Source: Amblyornis subalaris (taxonomy: Eukaryota > Chordata > Aves > Passeriformes > Ptilonorhynchidae). From it: a DNA stretch of 64,000 nt. Location of the stretch: assembly GCA_018881555.1 (NCBI GenBank), contig JACAXG010000026.1, positions 8,632,581 to 8,696,580 on the forward strand. The letters are read 5' to 3'. The position numbers and the translations under genes are program-made. Below the pieces are notes generated by a model. That model was not told the DNA's origin. It did no database searches and saw only the letters and a program-made list of their open reading frames with translations. Of the stretch, positions 34,533 through 47,200 are shown piece after piece. Within the stretch, counting starts at the first letter, position 1; each line of letters opens with the position of its first letter.

Positions 34533-35999
34533 GTGAGTCTGCTGCTGGGATCAAAGTCTGCTGGAGCAGAAGGAAAAGAAAATTGCTCGTTGGAATCTAC
34601 ACACAGCTACTCAGGACAATGGAGGCTTCTGCCAAGAGGAGAGACCATGACAGCAAGCACAGGGCTGAAGCCCTCCCTGCATTTACTTGCAAGGGATCAG
34701 CCTCTTTCCAGTCCCAAGCTGTACTGCCAGACCTGGGAATGAGGTTCTATTAGTCTCATGTTTCATTTGAAAGGTTAATTATAATTTGATTGGACTGTTT
34801 AAGGACTAAATGGCTGATCCGACTGATGAATGAGAATATATTTCTAAAAATAGTTAAGGAAAAATACCCAGAGAAACAGTTCCTTAGTTACACTTATATT
34901 AGACTGATTAAAATTCTAGTCTGTGAAAGATGAAATCCCAGTGTACTTAGATCTGCTTTGTATTTCTGACAGTACAGAAGGATTGTGTCTGCCCTTCCCA
35001 TTGTCCATGTAGAAACCTTTGGAGGAGACAGAAGATGTGATCATTTCCCTATCAGATGTGAGTATTAATTCTCTGAAATGTAATTTCAATAGCCATTTGC
35101 CATATAAGGAACTGACAATACAATTAAAGTATTCCAAATATTTTAAATATCAGCTTAGTATACGCTTCATTTACTGNCTTCCTACTGAGCAGAATTTAAA
35201 AATTTTTTTAAGAAAAGCTATTTCAGTTACTTTCCCTAACTTATATTTTCAGTTGTCCTATCAAAGGCACTGAAATCAGTGGAGTGTCTACTCTCTGACT
35301 TCAGCATTTTCATAGAGAGAGAACCATTTGTTTGTTTACACCATGTAAAAAAATAAATGGGAGCAGGGAAATGTTTGTCAGTGCAATTCTCTGTATCTAT
35401 TTTCCTTTGTAGTGTGCAGAAGTTAACGGCAGTACTGATGGGTAAAACATTTTCTCCAGGGATGTCAGAGAACCATATGCATTAAATAGACATGATACAA
35501 ATTTAATAAGCACTGCAGTGGTAGAAAGGGCCTATCTCCAGTCTGCGTTGCTGAAGCTTGAAAAATAATTAACAAGATTCAAATCTAACTTACTTGCAAA
35601 TCTAACTATGCTGGGATGGGGAGAGAAAACAAGCCTAACTGCACATGCACAGAATTGAGCTTGAAGTCATTGCAGCTATTGATCCATTAGCGTTAGCCTT
35701 TGTAACTATATTAAGCAAGTATTAATTTAATACTTCAATAATTTCCCCATCCTCCACCATGCCTTCTCTCATCTCATCCTCCAGAGTTCTAATTTCCTCC
35801 CTGATTAATTCTTGCTTTGATAAAAATGAAAAATCTTTTGAGTTAGTTTCCATTTCTATCTATAACAATTCACATTCTTCCTTCTACCTATTTCATATAC
35901 CATTTGATTATGTTTCTTAGTAACTACTAATTCTTGATTATGTTTACCTGTTTCAAACTTGACATTAATTATTTTCTTTTTACATATATTTCCTGCTTT

Positions 36000-36023
36000 T
36001 ATAAATTATATATATAATTTATA
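36000..36023. repeat. 24-bp perfect AT palindrome
   Basis: Self-complementary A/T-only sequence centred on TATATATA, with arms TATAAATT and AATTTATA. It may extrude a cruciform; no function is implied. Confidence 0.85.
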
Positions 36024-36130
36024 GGACTTCTACCCAAACTTTTCCATTTATACAGGAAATGCATATATAAATTATTGGCATAAAAATATAAACAGATGNG
36101 CATTTTTCTCTGATTTATATTTATGGGAAA

Positions 36131-36152
36131 ACATGTTACCACATGTTACCAC
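36131..36152 (+). repeat. 10-bp direct repeat ACATGTTACC, two copies
   Basis: Perfect tandem units at 36131-36140 and 36141-36150, followed by AC and an ambiguous base. Confidence 0.85.
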
Positions 36153-39100
36153 NTAGTATTGCAAAAACATCAACAGGTCTTTTTTCAATTTCCAAAGACA
36201 TTTAAAAATACACTTCTTAGATTTTAACTTGGCTATTAAATAATTCAGGCTAAAGGTTATTCAAGTATATATTTATATTTTAAGGTATCATTAAAAAATG
36301 TGTCAAGTTTTAATTCTTTTATTAATTTTGTATGATAAGGCTTACATTGCATTACAGTACAAAAGAGATGGTTTTTTCCTTGTTTTGGTTCCCCCCACCC
36401 CTTAAAAGATTGTCTTCAACAAAAATTATTTTCATGAAACTATGATTTCAATGGAAAAGCAGTGACTGTCACATTTTTATCATTAAAAACATTTTCGCTA
36501 CTGCCTTTGCTCTTCCTACCTCTAAATTCTTTACAAGACATTGGGTAAAATGTAATATTAGATAGGTAGTAAAGGCCAAACAGATGAAAACATTAATACT
36601 CATGTCACTAAATGCATTTTAAACAATAAATCAAATGCCTTGCAATTGTTAGAGCAAATCTTTCTCCTCACTAAGGTATCTTTCTGTATCAAATAATTAT
36701 ATCTGGTGATATTGTTACAGTTCCTCCGGGCAATGGCGAGAGATCCTTGGAAGAAAAGAAATACAAGATCAGTGATTTTATCTCTTTGGGTCTGAACACT
36801 GACTGTTTACAACTCTGGCTCTCCANTTTTTCTTAGCACACTCGGTAGAACAGATGCAGTAATTGTTTTGAACAGCTTGAGGTAGTAATATTATAGAATA
36901 AAACTACTTGTTTGCTGTGACTTTGGGTTTTTTCATGTCTTATCTCTAGGTAAAATAGTTGAGACTGGTTTGTGTATACTTTGACACCAGTATTCGCAGC
37001 AATTATTCCTTTGCTCACTCTAAACTTGTTAGTTTTTCTTGATTTTCTTGCCTTTTACATGGCAAGCCCACCTCTCATCTCATGATGGACACCAGCTTTG
37101 TATAGATTTGTGATTCTTGATACTGATTTCTCATTACTGGTGCATTTACAAATGCACTTATCCATCTGTGTTCTCTATCTCTAATAAGAGGTTTCCACTT
37201 GTCAGAGCTTTCAGAGGAAACATCTAAAAGTTTTCTTTCCTCTGCCTGGCCACCTAGTCTCATAAAATGTAGAGGAAATCAACTGTCTCCAAGATTTGTA
37301 TCCTGCCGACATATCTGAAAGAAACTGATGAAAAAGCTGCTAGGGGGGTAGGCAGGACAGAAGGGGGAGACACAGACAATATGACCACATGCACTTCATT
37401 TCCTAAACAAATAAAGAGGAACGGCAGTAGGAGAAGAAAAAGCATCTGATACCTTAATTAAGTGTTTNAGTTATAGTACGTTGAATTTAAACTTAACATT
37501 AATTAAGTAATAATTCTTATGTGTAGAAGCATATCAGGTATTTTCAGCTTTTTAATTTTTAAAATAACTGCCATAAAACTAAGAGAAATCGCATCTCTTT
37601 GTGATTTTTATTTTCCNGAAGTCCAGACAGAGAATACACTTTGAATATCTCTTGTCCATCTGCAAATTCAGAATTCTTTCCAAACTGCTCTGTTCCGTTT
37701 ACAAAGACAAGAAACTTAATCTGACGCCAGAAACAGAAAATAAACCAGATGAATCTTCTTTGAAAACACAGCTGAAAAATAGTTTGTTACACTGTGATAA
37801 ATTAAATGACCATTTGCTTTTCTCAGAAAGACACCTTACCTATAAAGGAGTCCCAAGTCCTGGCACATGAAATTGCTGTAAACCGTAGTGTCTGTTATAG
37901 TGGTCAGTAGCCAAAGGAACTGTTAACAGCTATAAACCCTCCAACACAGCTACCAGTACCTACTAATTGGAACAGTCATTTTTTATTCCTGCTTTTGAAA
38001 CCACATTGTACTGCTCAAAGTCAAAGTTCGAAGAAGTATTTCACATAAAATGGCTCAGAAAGATGAGTACAACCCTTTTAATGAACTGAGCTCTCTGTTT
38101 TAACTCTTCAACATGGCTGCAGGACTGGTGATACTTCTGCCTTCTCTTTTATCTCCCAGAATGCAGAACATCACGTGTTGGAAGTATTCTTCTAATTTAT
38201 ACAAGGACTTGGATGCCATTCTCCAGGACATTCTCAATGCATAAAATTCTTTATTTTATCTGATTAAGCTTTAGCTACTTTACTTCTCCTTCCTGAAGAA
38301 AATGTTTAATGGCAATGCTGTTTAATATGCAACAAGCACAGAATGCAGTTAATTTTGATTTAACAGTCAGGAAATACTATTTTTGGTTAAAAAGAAGTTC
38401 AATATAGTTTATAAGCATACTATGTTTCTCCAAGTTATTTTATCACAAAAAAAACCCCATTTTGCTGTTCTCTAACACCTTGTCAGAGAAAATTTACATT
38501 TTTAAGGTCTAAGTAGCTAAAAATCTAAGTTATCTTAATTTGGCTAGAGATTATTTTATCTTTCCAGAAGTCCTATTGCTCAATGCTCTTACCAAGCTTA
38601 ACCAAGTAGAAATTTGTCTTCTGTCTCAGACTGCTTTGCCCAGTCCTTCAAATGAGAGCTCTTGAGAAAATGCTTTGGTGACAAACTCATTTAATCTTAA
38701 TTATCAGGTTCTTAAAGGTCTGAGACTGAGTTCATCAGCTGGGACAGCATGCTGGAGCTTGCATTCCTCCTCTGGACAAGCTTAAGCTGCAGCAGAAAGT
38801 CCCTTACACCGAGCTGCTGCCACCTCACCCTTCGCCTTTGACTTGACACATCTTCCTGTCCCTCCTACCTTCTGCTGTGGGATGTTTTTTCTATCATCCA
38901 TAATGCAACTGCAAAACATCTTTTAGTAAATCTCTGTTACAAAAAATTGTAAGATTTGGAGTGAGGTTTTACATTTCTGGAACCATCTTACTTATGAATG
39001 GAGAACTTCTAGGAAGAATTGTTTACTTCCAGACATGTCAGGAATACCCCTGCAGTACCACCAAGACAGCAGTTTGCACTTCTGTATCTTTGCCTCCTTC

Positions 39101-42100
39101 TTTACTAAGAAAAAGAAGGAGAAATAAGCTCACTGAGAGTTATTATCTTGTTTAGGAGGACATTAAACAGTCTTCCTGTTTAATCCTATCCATTCTTGCT
39201 TTACCTTGATTTTGTCTAAGCTCCACTGATACAACTGAAGGTGAAAATAACCTCCATAAACCCCAATAGCATAGTGTGCTCCTATGAATAGAATAATTAT
39301 AATGTTATCCTTTCATTACAGCTGCAAGGGTAAATTTATGACACACGTAAAACTGAAAAATGACCTTTTTGTCATCAACTTGACAGAATATGCACTTCGG
39401 AATAGTTGTTCCCTTCATGCTGTAAGGCCATAGTGCTGGGTGTCCTTTCCCCACCATTTTAAGGATATGTTTGGACTGCCAGGTAAAGCAAGAAACACCA
39501 AAGCCATTTTATTGAGCTCCACATATCAAAGCATCTTCTAGTACCTGAGTCAGCTTGTTTATCATTGGCTTGGAGTTCTTCACCGTGTTGCAGAGCCAGC
39601 ATTACAGGCAAATCCTTAGTTTCAGCTTCTGGGAAGCCCATCATCAGCTTGGCATCTGTTTTTATAATTGCTTGCTTTTTTTGCCTTTTTTTTTCTTCTG
39701 AGAGCATTAACAGTTATATTGTTCTATATTTAATCCACTATTATATCCCATTGACTGTTTCTGGGAACCTCCAATGCATCCCTTTATATGAACACTGTAA
39801 TTTGGTAATTTACTTCAATTAGAACATTCAATAAAATATTCATGAAGGTGGCCTCTTGTTGAGACAGACCATCCGTTTACTTAAAGATAGGGCAGCAGCA
39901 CTCACAGGTATAATCTATTAGGGAAGCTAATTGACATTTTGACCAATAGATTTTTCACGACCTCTCCCCATGAATCCTGACAAAGGCTACTGGTCACAGT
40001 ATCAATTCTCACACCTACTGGGTGACAACTACAAGTAAATTAAATGTATTTTTAATAGAACACTCTGTCTAAGTGACCCTATCTCAATGAGTAGACACTG
40101 CCATGAATATTTATTTAGTACTGCCTTTAATGGAACGTTATACTGAGGGACACTTACATTACAAAGAAGTCAAGACCTATTAATTATCCAAACCACCACT
40201 TCTAATAGATTGCCGGGAAAAAAAATTTTCTACAGTTTACCAGATTTTTATCTACCACCTGATGATTTATTTTTATTAGTAAAATGAACCACATGCCAAT
40301 TTTTGTGATACAAGTATAAATAACAGGTAGGGCAAATTTCTTATCTGAGATCAGGTCTTGATTCAGCAAACTTTTCATCTTTTGTTCACCTTTATGAATG
40401 TGCAGTCTCAGAAACAGCATATATGAAAATAGGATAATGTCTGTATAGGTGTACAATGGATGAGGAACTTGAATTAGGAAGTACAAAANCTTACTGGTGT
40501 ACTTTGGCTGCACATTCCTAGGAACCATAAAACAATCCATTTATTCAATTAGAGAGACAGTCACCCACATCCAATAGAGTGGATAATCTTAAAAGATAAA
40601 TTCTGTTGTTCTGAACTGATTATAGTACTTGGCTTTGTTTGCCAAAAATAGGAAGATATCATTATTTCTGCACATATCTGGGAAAGAGTTTGTTGAAACT
40701 TTAATGGCATATTTTCCTTATTGCTGCACATGCCTTCTATGCCAAATCACTGCCTTCATCAAATACTTATAGGAAAATCTGGATATTTCTCCAGGGAATA
40801 TTCTACATGATACTCTCTTGAATTAAATAGAAAACTAAAGATTAACTTAAGATTTCCTCCCATAAAATTTGTTTTAAACATAAATAGAAGTAAGAGCAAA
40901 TATAAAAGAATTGTATTTCTTAATCTTAAAATACTGAAGGTGGTGCAGTTCTTCAACACTCAGCATCATAGTTCATTTGAAATTATGCTGAAAATACACA
41001 CTTCCTTTGATTCAAACTGCCTACTGAAATATTACTACTGCTAGTGCATGCTTTATCTAGACTATCAGAATGTCTCTTTCTATATGGAATTTCATTACCC
41101 CAATTACAGTATCTTGAGAGCATTTCCACTGGAGATTTATTTCTTGTTTATTTCAATGGGATAATGGGGGTGTGTGGGTGGGCTTCATTCAAGAAGTGTT
41201 TACTTTCCAGAAACAGAAAGAATAAATATGTATTTATATGCATGGAACAAAGCCTTTTCATATGTTCAATTACATGGACCATCAACTATTGAACCGCTAA
41301 TACTACTTCATAGTAACAGTACAAAATTTTTCATTTTGATCTCATTTCATTAAGGAATAGTAAGAGCATTTTTTATCCTTGAAAAAAACAATCATGGAGA
41401 CATCAGAACCTTGAATTTCACTTCCGTAATGAAATTTTTAAGCGTGTGGTAGAACACAAGTTGGATACCCTACAGCTCCTCTACAGCTCTCTTTTCCATG
41501 TTCTTATGTGGAAAGCGGAAAAGGGATGCAGGTCTGAAAGAAGAGGCCTCAGAAATTAGAAAAGGGGTTCACAGTTAGCAAAGGAAGAAAAACCTGAACT
41601 GCAGAAATGAATAAAGAAGAAAGACAATGTTGGGATACAACAAAAAGGGCTCTAGAGAGAATAGATAAGAGAGGAATAGACAGATCTGAAGGAAAAAAAT
41701 GTACTCCAGCTGATACTTAAAGTAATGGAATGATCTAATAGAATCTGTCTAAAGAGCAAAATTTCAGGAAGATAGGAACAAAAAAAATTGACCCAGTTAT
41801 TTGTGCTTCACAAAGCTGGTAAAGATTTTAGGTGTCTATTAAAAGTTTGGGGATTGGGAGGGGTGGAATAGTGGTGTTTTCTATTATCCTGGGGTTTTGA
41901 AAAGAACGTATAGTCAAGTCCTGAGGAAAGAAAAAGTCTTAAAGCTTTACAAAATAAAACCCAAATAAATAATTTTCATGAAGAAATGCAGTCCTATAAT
42001 CCTTGATAGCATCTTCTCCAAAGGGAATGTCAAGATGATGGTGCTCTGACAGTCTTTTTGAAAACAAGGTGGGTGATAATTTACTCACACACACCAGGTG

Positions 42101-42193
42101 TGAAAAACAACTGTCAAATGGCAGTGATGAAAGAATAATTTTTATATGGTTGATCTGTGGCTTTCAAAACTACCCAGTCAAGAGAAAATATTG

Positions 42194-42425
42194 AATCATA
42201 GAGTATCCTGAGTTGGAGAGGACCCACAAGGATCCTCTAGTCCAGCTCCTGGCTATGCGCAGAATAGATCCAACAATCCCCCCATGTTCCTAAGAGCGTT
42301 GTCCAAACACTTCTTGAACTCTGTCAGGCTTGGTGCTCCCACTGCCCTGGGGAGCCTGTTCCAGTGCCCAACCACCCTGTGGGTGAAGACACTTTTTCTA
42401 ATATCCGACTCTGACACCATTAAAT
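42194..42425 (-). mobile_element. CR1 LINE 3' fragment, distinct subfamily
   Basis: The plus strand begins AATCATAGAGTATCCTGAG and contains GCGTTGTCCAAACACTTC, TTGAACTCTGTCAGGCTTGG and CTGCCCTGGGGAGCCTG. These mark a CR1 subfamily different from that at 31041 or 42857. It fades after ATATCCGACTCTGACACC. Confidence 0.9.
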
Positions 42426-42855
42426 TTCAAATGCTGTCAAAGTTCCCTTGAACGGTATTACTGATATAAATCTCTATCCAACCCTGGTATTGCCAGCTGG
42501 CTCAAATGGGAGTTTCTTTAAAGTATCCCAAAAAGACAAGTATCACCTTATACTAATAGCTTAAACAATTTGCACTACAGCTCCCAAAAAACAGGATCTT
42601 AAAATACAGTTTTGCTCTCTTTTACAACAGCTGAAAACTCAAACCATCAAAGTGACAGTTCAAATGGTGAAACCTTCTCAGAGTGTTTTTCACCAGTTAG
42701 CCCTGTCTATCCACTTTTTAAAGAAATTTACATATGAAAAGAATGAAGTTGATTAACAATATGAATCGTATTAAAACAGAAAAAAATAGGACCAGAATAG
42801 AGCATTAATTAACGGAATAGGATAATGTCTGAGGAAGCATGTATAAACTCCAACT
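42426..42855. other. AT-rich spacer between two CR1 fragments
   Basis: About 430 bases without recognisable content. Confidence 0.6.
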
Positions 42856-42985
42856 AGAATCATAGAATCACAGTCTGGTTTGGGTTGGAAGGGACCTTAA
42901 AGGTTATCTCATTTCAACCCCCTGCTATTGGCAGGGACACCTTTCTCTGGACCAGGTTTCTCTGAGCCACATCCAACCTAACTTT
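42856..42985 (-). mobile_element. CR1 LINE 3' fragment
   Basis: Inverted tail GAATCATAGAATCACAG, then TTTGGGTTGGAAGGGACC, GGCAGGGACACC and a degraded GCCACATCCAACC block. It is truncated near 42985. Confidence 0.9.
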
Positions 42986-44080
42986 GTTCCATCAGAGTCT
43001 AGACAGTAATTATCCTCTAAGAATGAAACTTCACTTTGAACATTCCCAAGATTTTAAAATACACATTGGGGTTTTGATTACTGTTTTTCACTCTAACTCT
43101 GCAAATGTCGCAGAACACTTGTTCTCATCAATTCAGATTGTAGGTGTGCATCTACTTTTTTGATGCTGGATCAAGTGTGGATCAGCCTGAAAAAAACCCC
43201 TCCTGACACTTAATTGCCCAGCCTTCAGTTTTTGACTGTGTCCTGTAGAAGTATTAGGCTTAGGAGGGTCATAACCACCGCCATGGTTGACAGTGTCTCC
43301 TAGCAGCGCTTGCCAAAACAATTTCAGTTTTGTGTTGCAAAGGCTGTGTCATGTGTTTATAGGACTTTGTATCTGCTCTCAAAATTTCAAAGATGAATCA
43401 GTATTATCAGTATTATTAATGTGTAGAAATACACAATTTTTTTGGGCTAGCCATTGATTAAATCTGTTATTTCAAACAGTCATTGAAGTCACAACTGTAT
43501 TGTTTCAGATATGAAATGAAAATGTTGGTGAACAGATGTGATAGCCAGGGGAATAGCTGGACATACTTGTCTATCTGTGGCATTAGCCGGAAAACAAGAC
43601 ATTTAATGTATCCATCATTCAAAGTAAAATGCACAGAGATGAAAATATGTCAAGAGACAAGGACTGTAAACCTCAGTTAGCTATGCAAATGTGTCAAGAC
43701 AGTTGTATATTAATGAATTTAAAATTTTAGTATTAATGAGTCATGAGATCTTGTCTTCCCCCTTGCTTTTTTCATTTTACTTTTATGAAGATGCTGTTTC
43801 AGAGTTACTTGTAAGATACTTTAGCTGTTGTTCTTTCATTATGCAATGCAGTGAAGCCACAGTTCATAATGGGATCTTCCATACACTACTGTACTAGAAT
43901 AGCCAGAATTGACAATCTCAACACATCAATGTTGCAGTTAAAATAATATTTCTTTAGGATTATGAATATCTAATTAAGAAGGCAAGCTTAAAGTGGTCAA
44001 CTGACACTGATTTCTTTTAAAAAAAATATGGTGTCTTCTCTCAATTGAACTGAAAGGGAGTTTTTACAAATCTGTCCCCT
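42986..44080. other. AT-rich non-coding sequence
   Basis: No gene or repeat recognised; short frames only. Confidence 0.6.
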
Positions 44081-44221
44081 CATAGAATCATAGAATCACA
44101 GACTGGCTTGGGTTGGAAGGGATCTTAAAGATTACCTCATTCCAACCCCCTGACATGGATAGGAACACCTTCCACTAGATCGAGTTGCTCAGAGCTCCAT
44201 CCAACCTTAGCCTTGACTTCA
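44081..44221 (-). mobile_element. CR1 LINE 3' fragment
   Basis: Inverted tail with two octamer-like units (CATAGAATCATAGAATCAC), then GGCTTGGGTTGGAAGGGATC, CCTTCCACTAGATC and GAGCTCCATCCAACC. It is 5'-truncated after about 140 bases. Confidence 0.95.
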
Positions 44222-47200
44222 AGAAGAATGTATTTCTTTTCCTAGCATTTTCATATAGTTATTACTTCAGGGCTTTGAAAATTCTAGGATGTTTGGAGAA
44301 AAATTAGGCATGCTATTTATAGTTTTTTTCGATTTAAAATTTAGGTTTAAAACTAAAAAAACCAAGTAGGCCAATTTCCAGACTTAAGTAGACTATTTCT
44401 GAGTTGTTATCAAATATTTTCAGATCAACAGCAAACGGGATGTTTCAAGGGGGAGAGTGAAATTTTTCAGGATTCCTGGGATGACTCTTGCCTTCTTACA
44501 AAGATGGTAAAATATTCCTCTAAATATATACTACAATGTTCTTGATTTCTTCGATGTTTTAAAAAAAGGCATCTGAGAACAGTTTTTAAGAATCAAATAT
44601 TTTGCTTTTTAGTAGACACAAAGCATATAGATAGTAGCCCCTATTGGTATTTATGTAAATAAATCAACAATGAAATTTAATGATTTTAAATTTCTTTTTA
44701 TTCAGTTTAATGATCACTTGCTTTTTTAGTATTTTCTATGGAAGTACAGTGAGAGCTTTCAAAAATGTATTTTATGATAAATCCTAAAGATTGTTTTTAT
44801 GAAATTTTCATCATAATGAATGCTTAATATTTATATTCCAAACATATACCACTTTTCTTCTAGAAGCCCAGAATAACTCTGTAGCCCAAAATACTACAAA
44901 TGACAAAATAATGATTATGTCTGAATGTTTAAAGAGAATTTCAGAAAAAAATTACTTTAAAAAAAAGTAAGCACTTACAGCTTTACTAAGAAAAAAGATT
45001 TTAGATATGTTATGACAACTTTTAGAAAGTATACTTGTCATGTACTTTGAAGATGTTTGTGCTCTAAATACTGTCAGTAAATCTCCATGCTAAGTTTTTG
45101 TCTCAAGCATTCTTTCAAAATATCAAAGTGTCCCAACTTTTTTTCACATTATATCCCAAGATTCCGTTGTTCTGGAACTTTCCTTCTTCTATATTGAACC
45201 TGCCTTCTTTTAATGTATAGTCTATTTCTTCTGAGTGACAACCCTGGGAATACAGTGCACATGGAAACACCTATATTGAGGTATAATGAAAAGAACTCTG
45301 AAACAACAAGACATATAGAAAGGTCCAAAACTTTGCCATGTAATTGGAAGATCTTATAAAGACCAATAGTGAGAAAGTAGCATCATTAAAATAAATCGGG
45401 AGCAGGTTATCTGTCTAGGATCACATGCAAGGTTTGTATAAGAAAGGAGTATAAAAGCCTGATCCTCTGGAGCCTAATTAATCACCATTGTCCCTGCAGG
45501 GAAAAGGACATCACAAGAGGGTTATTTGAATTGTTCAGAGCTATGAAGGCCGACTAGCAAAAACCTTGAGGCAGCTCAAGTTTTCTAAGCCTCCACATGA
45601 CTCTGCCTGTCTTACAGTACTTGGAGGGGAAGCAGAACTCTTGGGTGAAGAACAACAATACAGTATTGCACAGCACATGCTGCANTATCTAAACCTCTGA
45701 CCTGACTGGAACAGGAGTTTATATTTCTTGAAAAGATTATCTGCAAGGACTGATTTTTTCGTGCTTTGCACCCAGCAAAGCTCTTTGTTCATCCCTAAAG
45801 TTACAGTGGTCTTCCAATCAAGCCTTGAGTCTTTCTTTCATGTTGGAAGAATTATTCCAGTCCTTCACTGGTATAATCCTTCACTTCCAGTCCTCTACTC
45901 ATTCATTGTCCTCTTTCTCACACTTCTCAGCATATTCTGCAAGTCCCACAGCCCTCAGAGATCTAACATGAAATCTTTCTGGAAAGACAGATCGGTAGTA
46001 AACATATTTCAGAAGAAACTATGGCACCCAGTTACAGANATGATTTGTCTGAGGTGACACATGCAACCTCAAGGCTAAGACATGAACAGACACTTTCTGA
46101 GCACCCAACAGAAGCTTATGGGGAAGATGATATTGTTTTAAAAAATCTGCTGCAACCCCACCAACCTTCAGAAAAAAAACCTTTCTGCATCTCATACTAG
46201 GAAAAACAATTAAAAATCTTAAGAATCTGGGAGAAGGCAAGAGCCCAATTCCTTAGGAATTCCCAATTTCTTAGGAATTAAATATCTGGAGATAAAATAA
46301 GGGGGATAAAAGTCTACTAGATTTACCATTGTATTTTGCCATCTGACCAGCATAACCTTTGTTTTTTCAGTTTCTTTCTTAAATCTCATCCAAAAAACCT
46401 TCTTCACATTTTGCAGTCAATGTGAAATAAAGAGGTCAGCAGTACCTCACAAGATCTCGTCCAAAGAAACATTTCCATTTCAGGTTTTCCCTCAACTTTT
46501 CCTTCTTTGCCACCCTCTTTCCCTTTTCCTTTTTTTCTAGCAAGGTTGAAGAGAAAAATAAAACAGAAGTTATATCCAACTAAGCATGAAAAACACTCAT
46601 TAAAATAAAATAATTATAGTCTTCTTAGAAGAAATTAATGCTTTTTTTTTTTGATCTTTTTTATATGCACCGAAATAGATTATTGTTGGGCAGTGAAATT
46701 CTGTTGTGGTATACTAATATGGTCTAAACACAAAGGTGCTTAAAAGCAGTTACCAGGCCTTCATTATGGTAGATGTTTAAAAAGTAGAAGAGCAAGATAA
46801 ACTCTGCCTCCAGATATTTAGAGTTTAACTATCTGAGGAATCTATGTTAGCCTCAAGGATGCCACAAATTTACTGTGGTACACAGTGAGTTTGTCTTTAT
46901 TCTGTCCTTGCACTACCAAATGCAATATGTTAGAGATCATGTCACAACTTTGTGGCTGTTCTGTGTTTTTTGCCATGTGCTTTGGGTTCAAAGCCTCCAG
47001 TTCAGATAACTACAACATCAATCTCTGGAGTAAAGAAAATAGCCAAAGTTTCTGTGGAACGGAAAACAGATTTACAGCAGAACAGCATCTTTCTCTTTTT
47101 TTTCATGCACAAAATACAAAGTCCAGGAAAAAATACCCTGACTGCTCCACTTTTCTGGATATGCTATCCACCTCCAGTACTTTCAGAGAGGTGTGTGATG

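Larger units (their letters stand above)
34533..42193. other. AT-rich non-coding sequence
   Basis: About 7.7 kb. The first 220 bases remain GC-richer and open in frame with the candidate exon. After that I see only AT-rich single-copy DNA, a pyrimidine-rich patch near 35740-35830, an AT palindrome at 36000, and mild GC rises near 38700-38880 and 39540-39660 without recognisable content. Confidence 0.55.
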
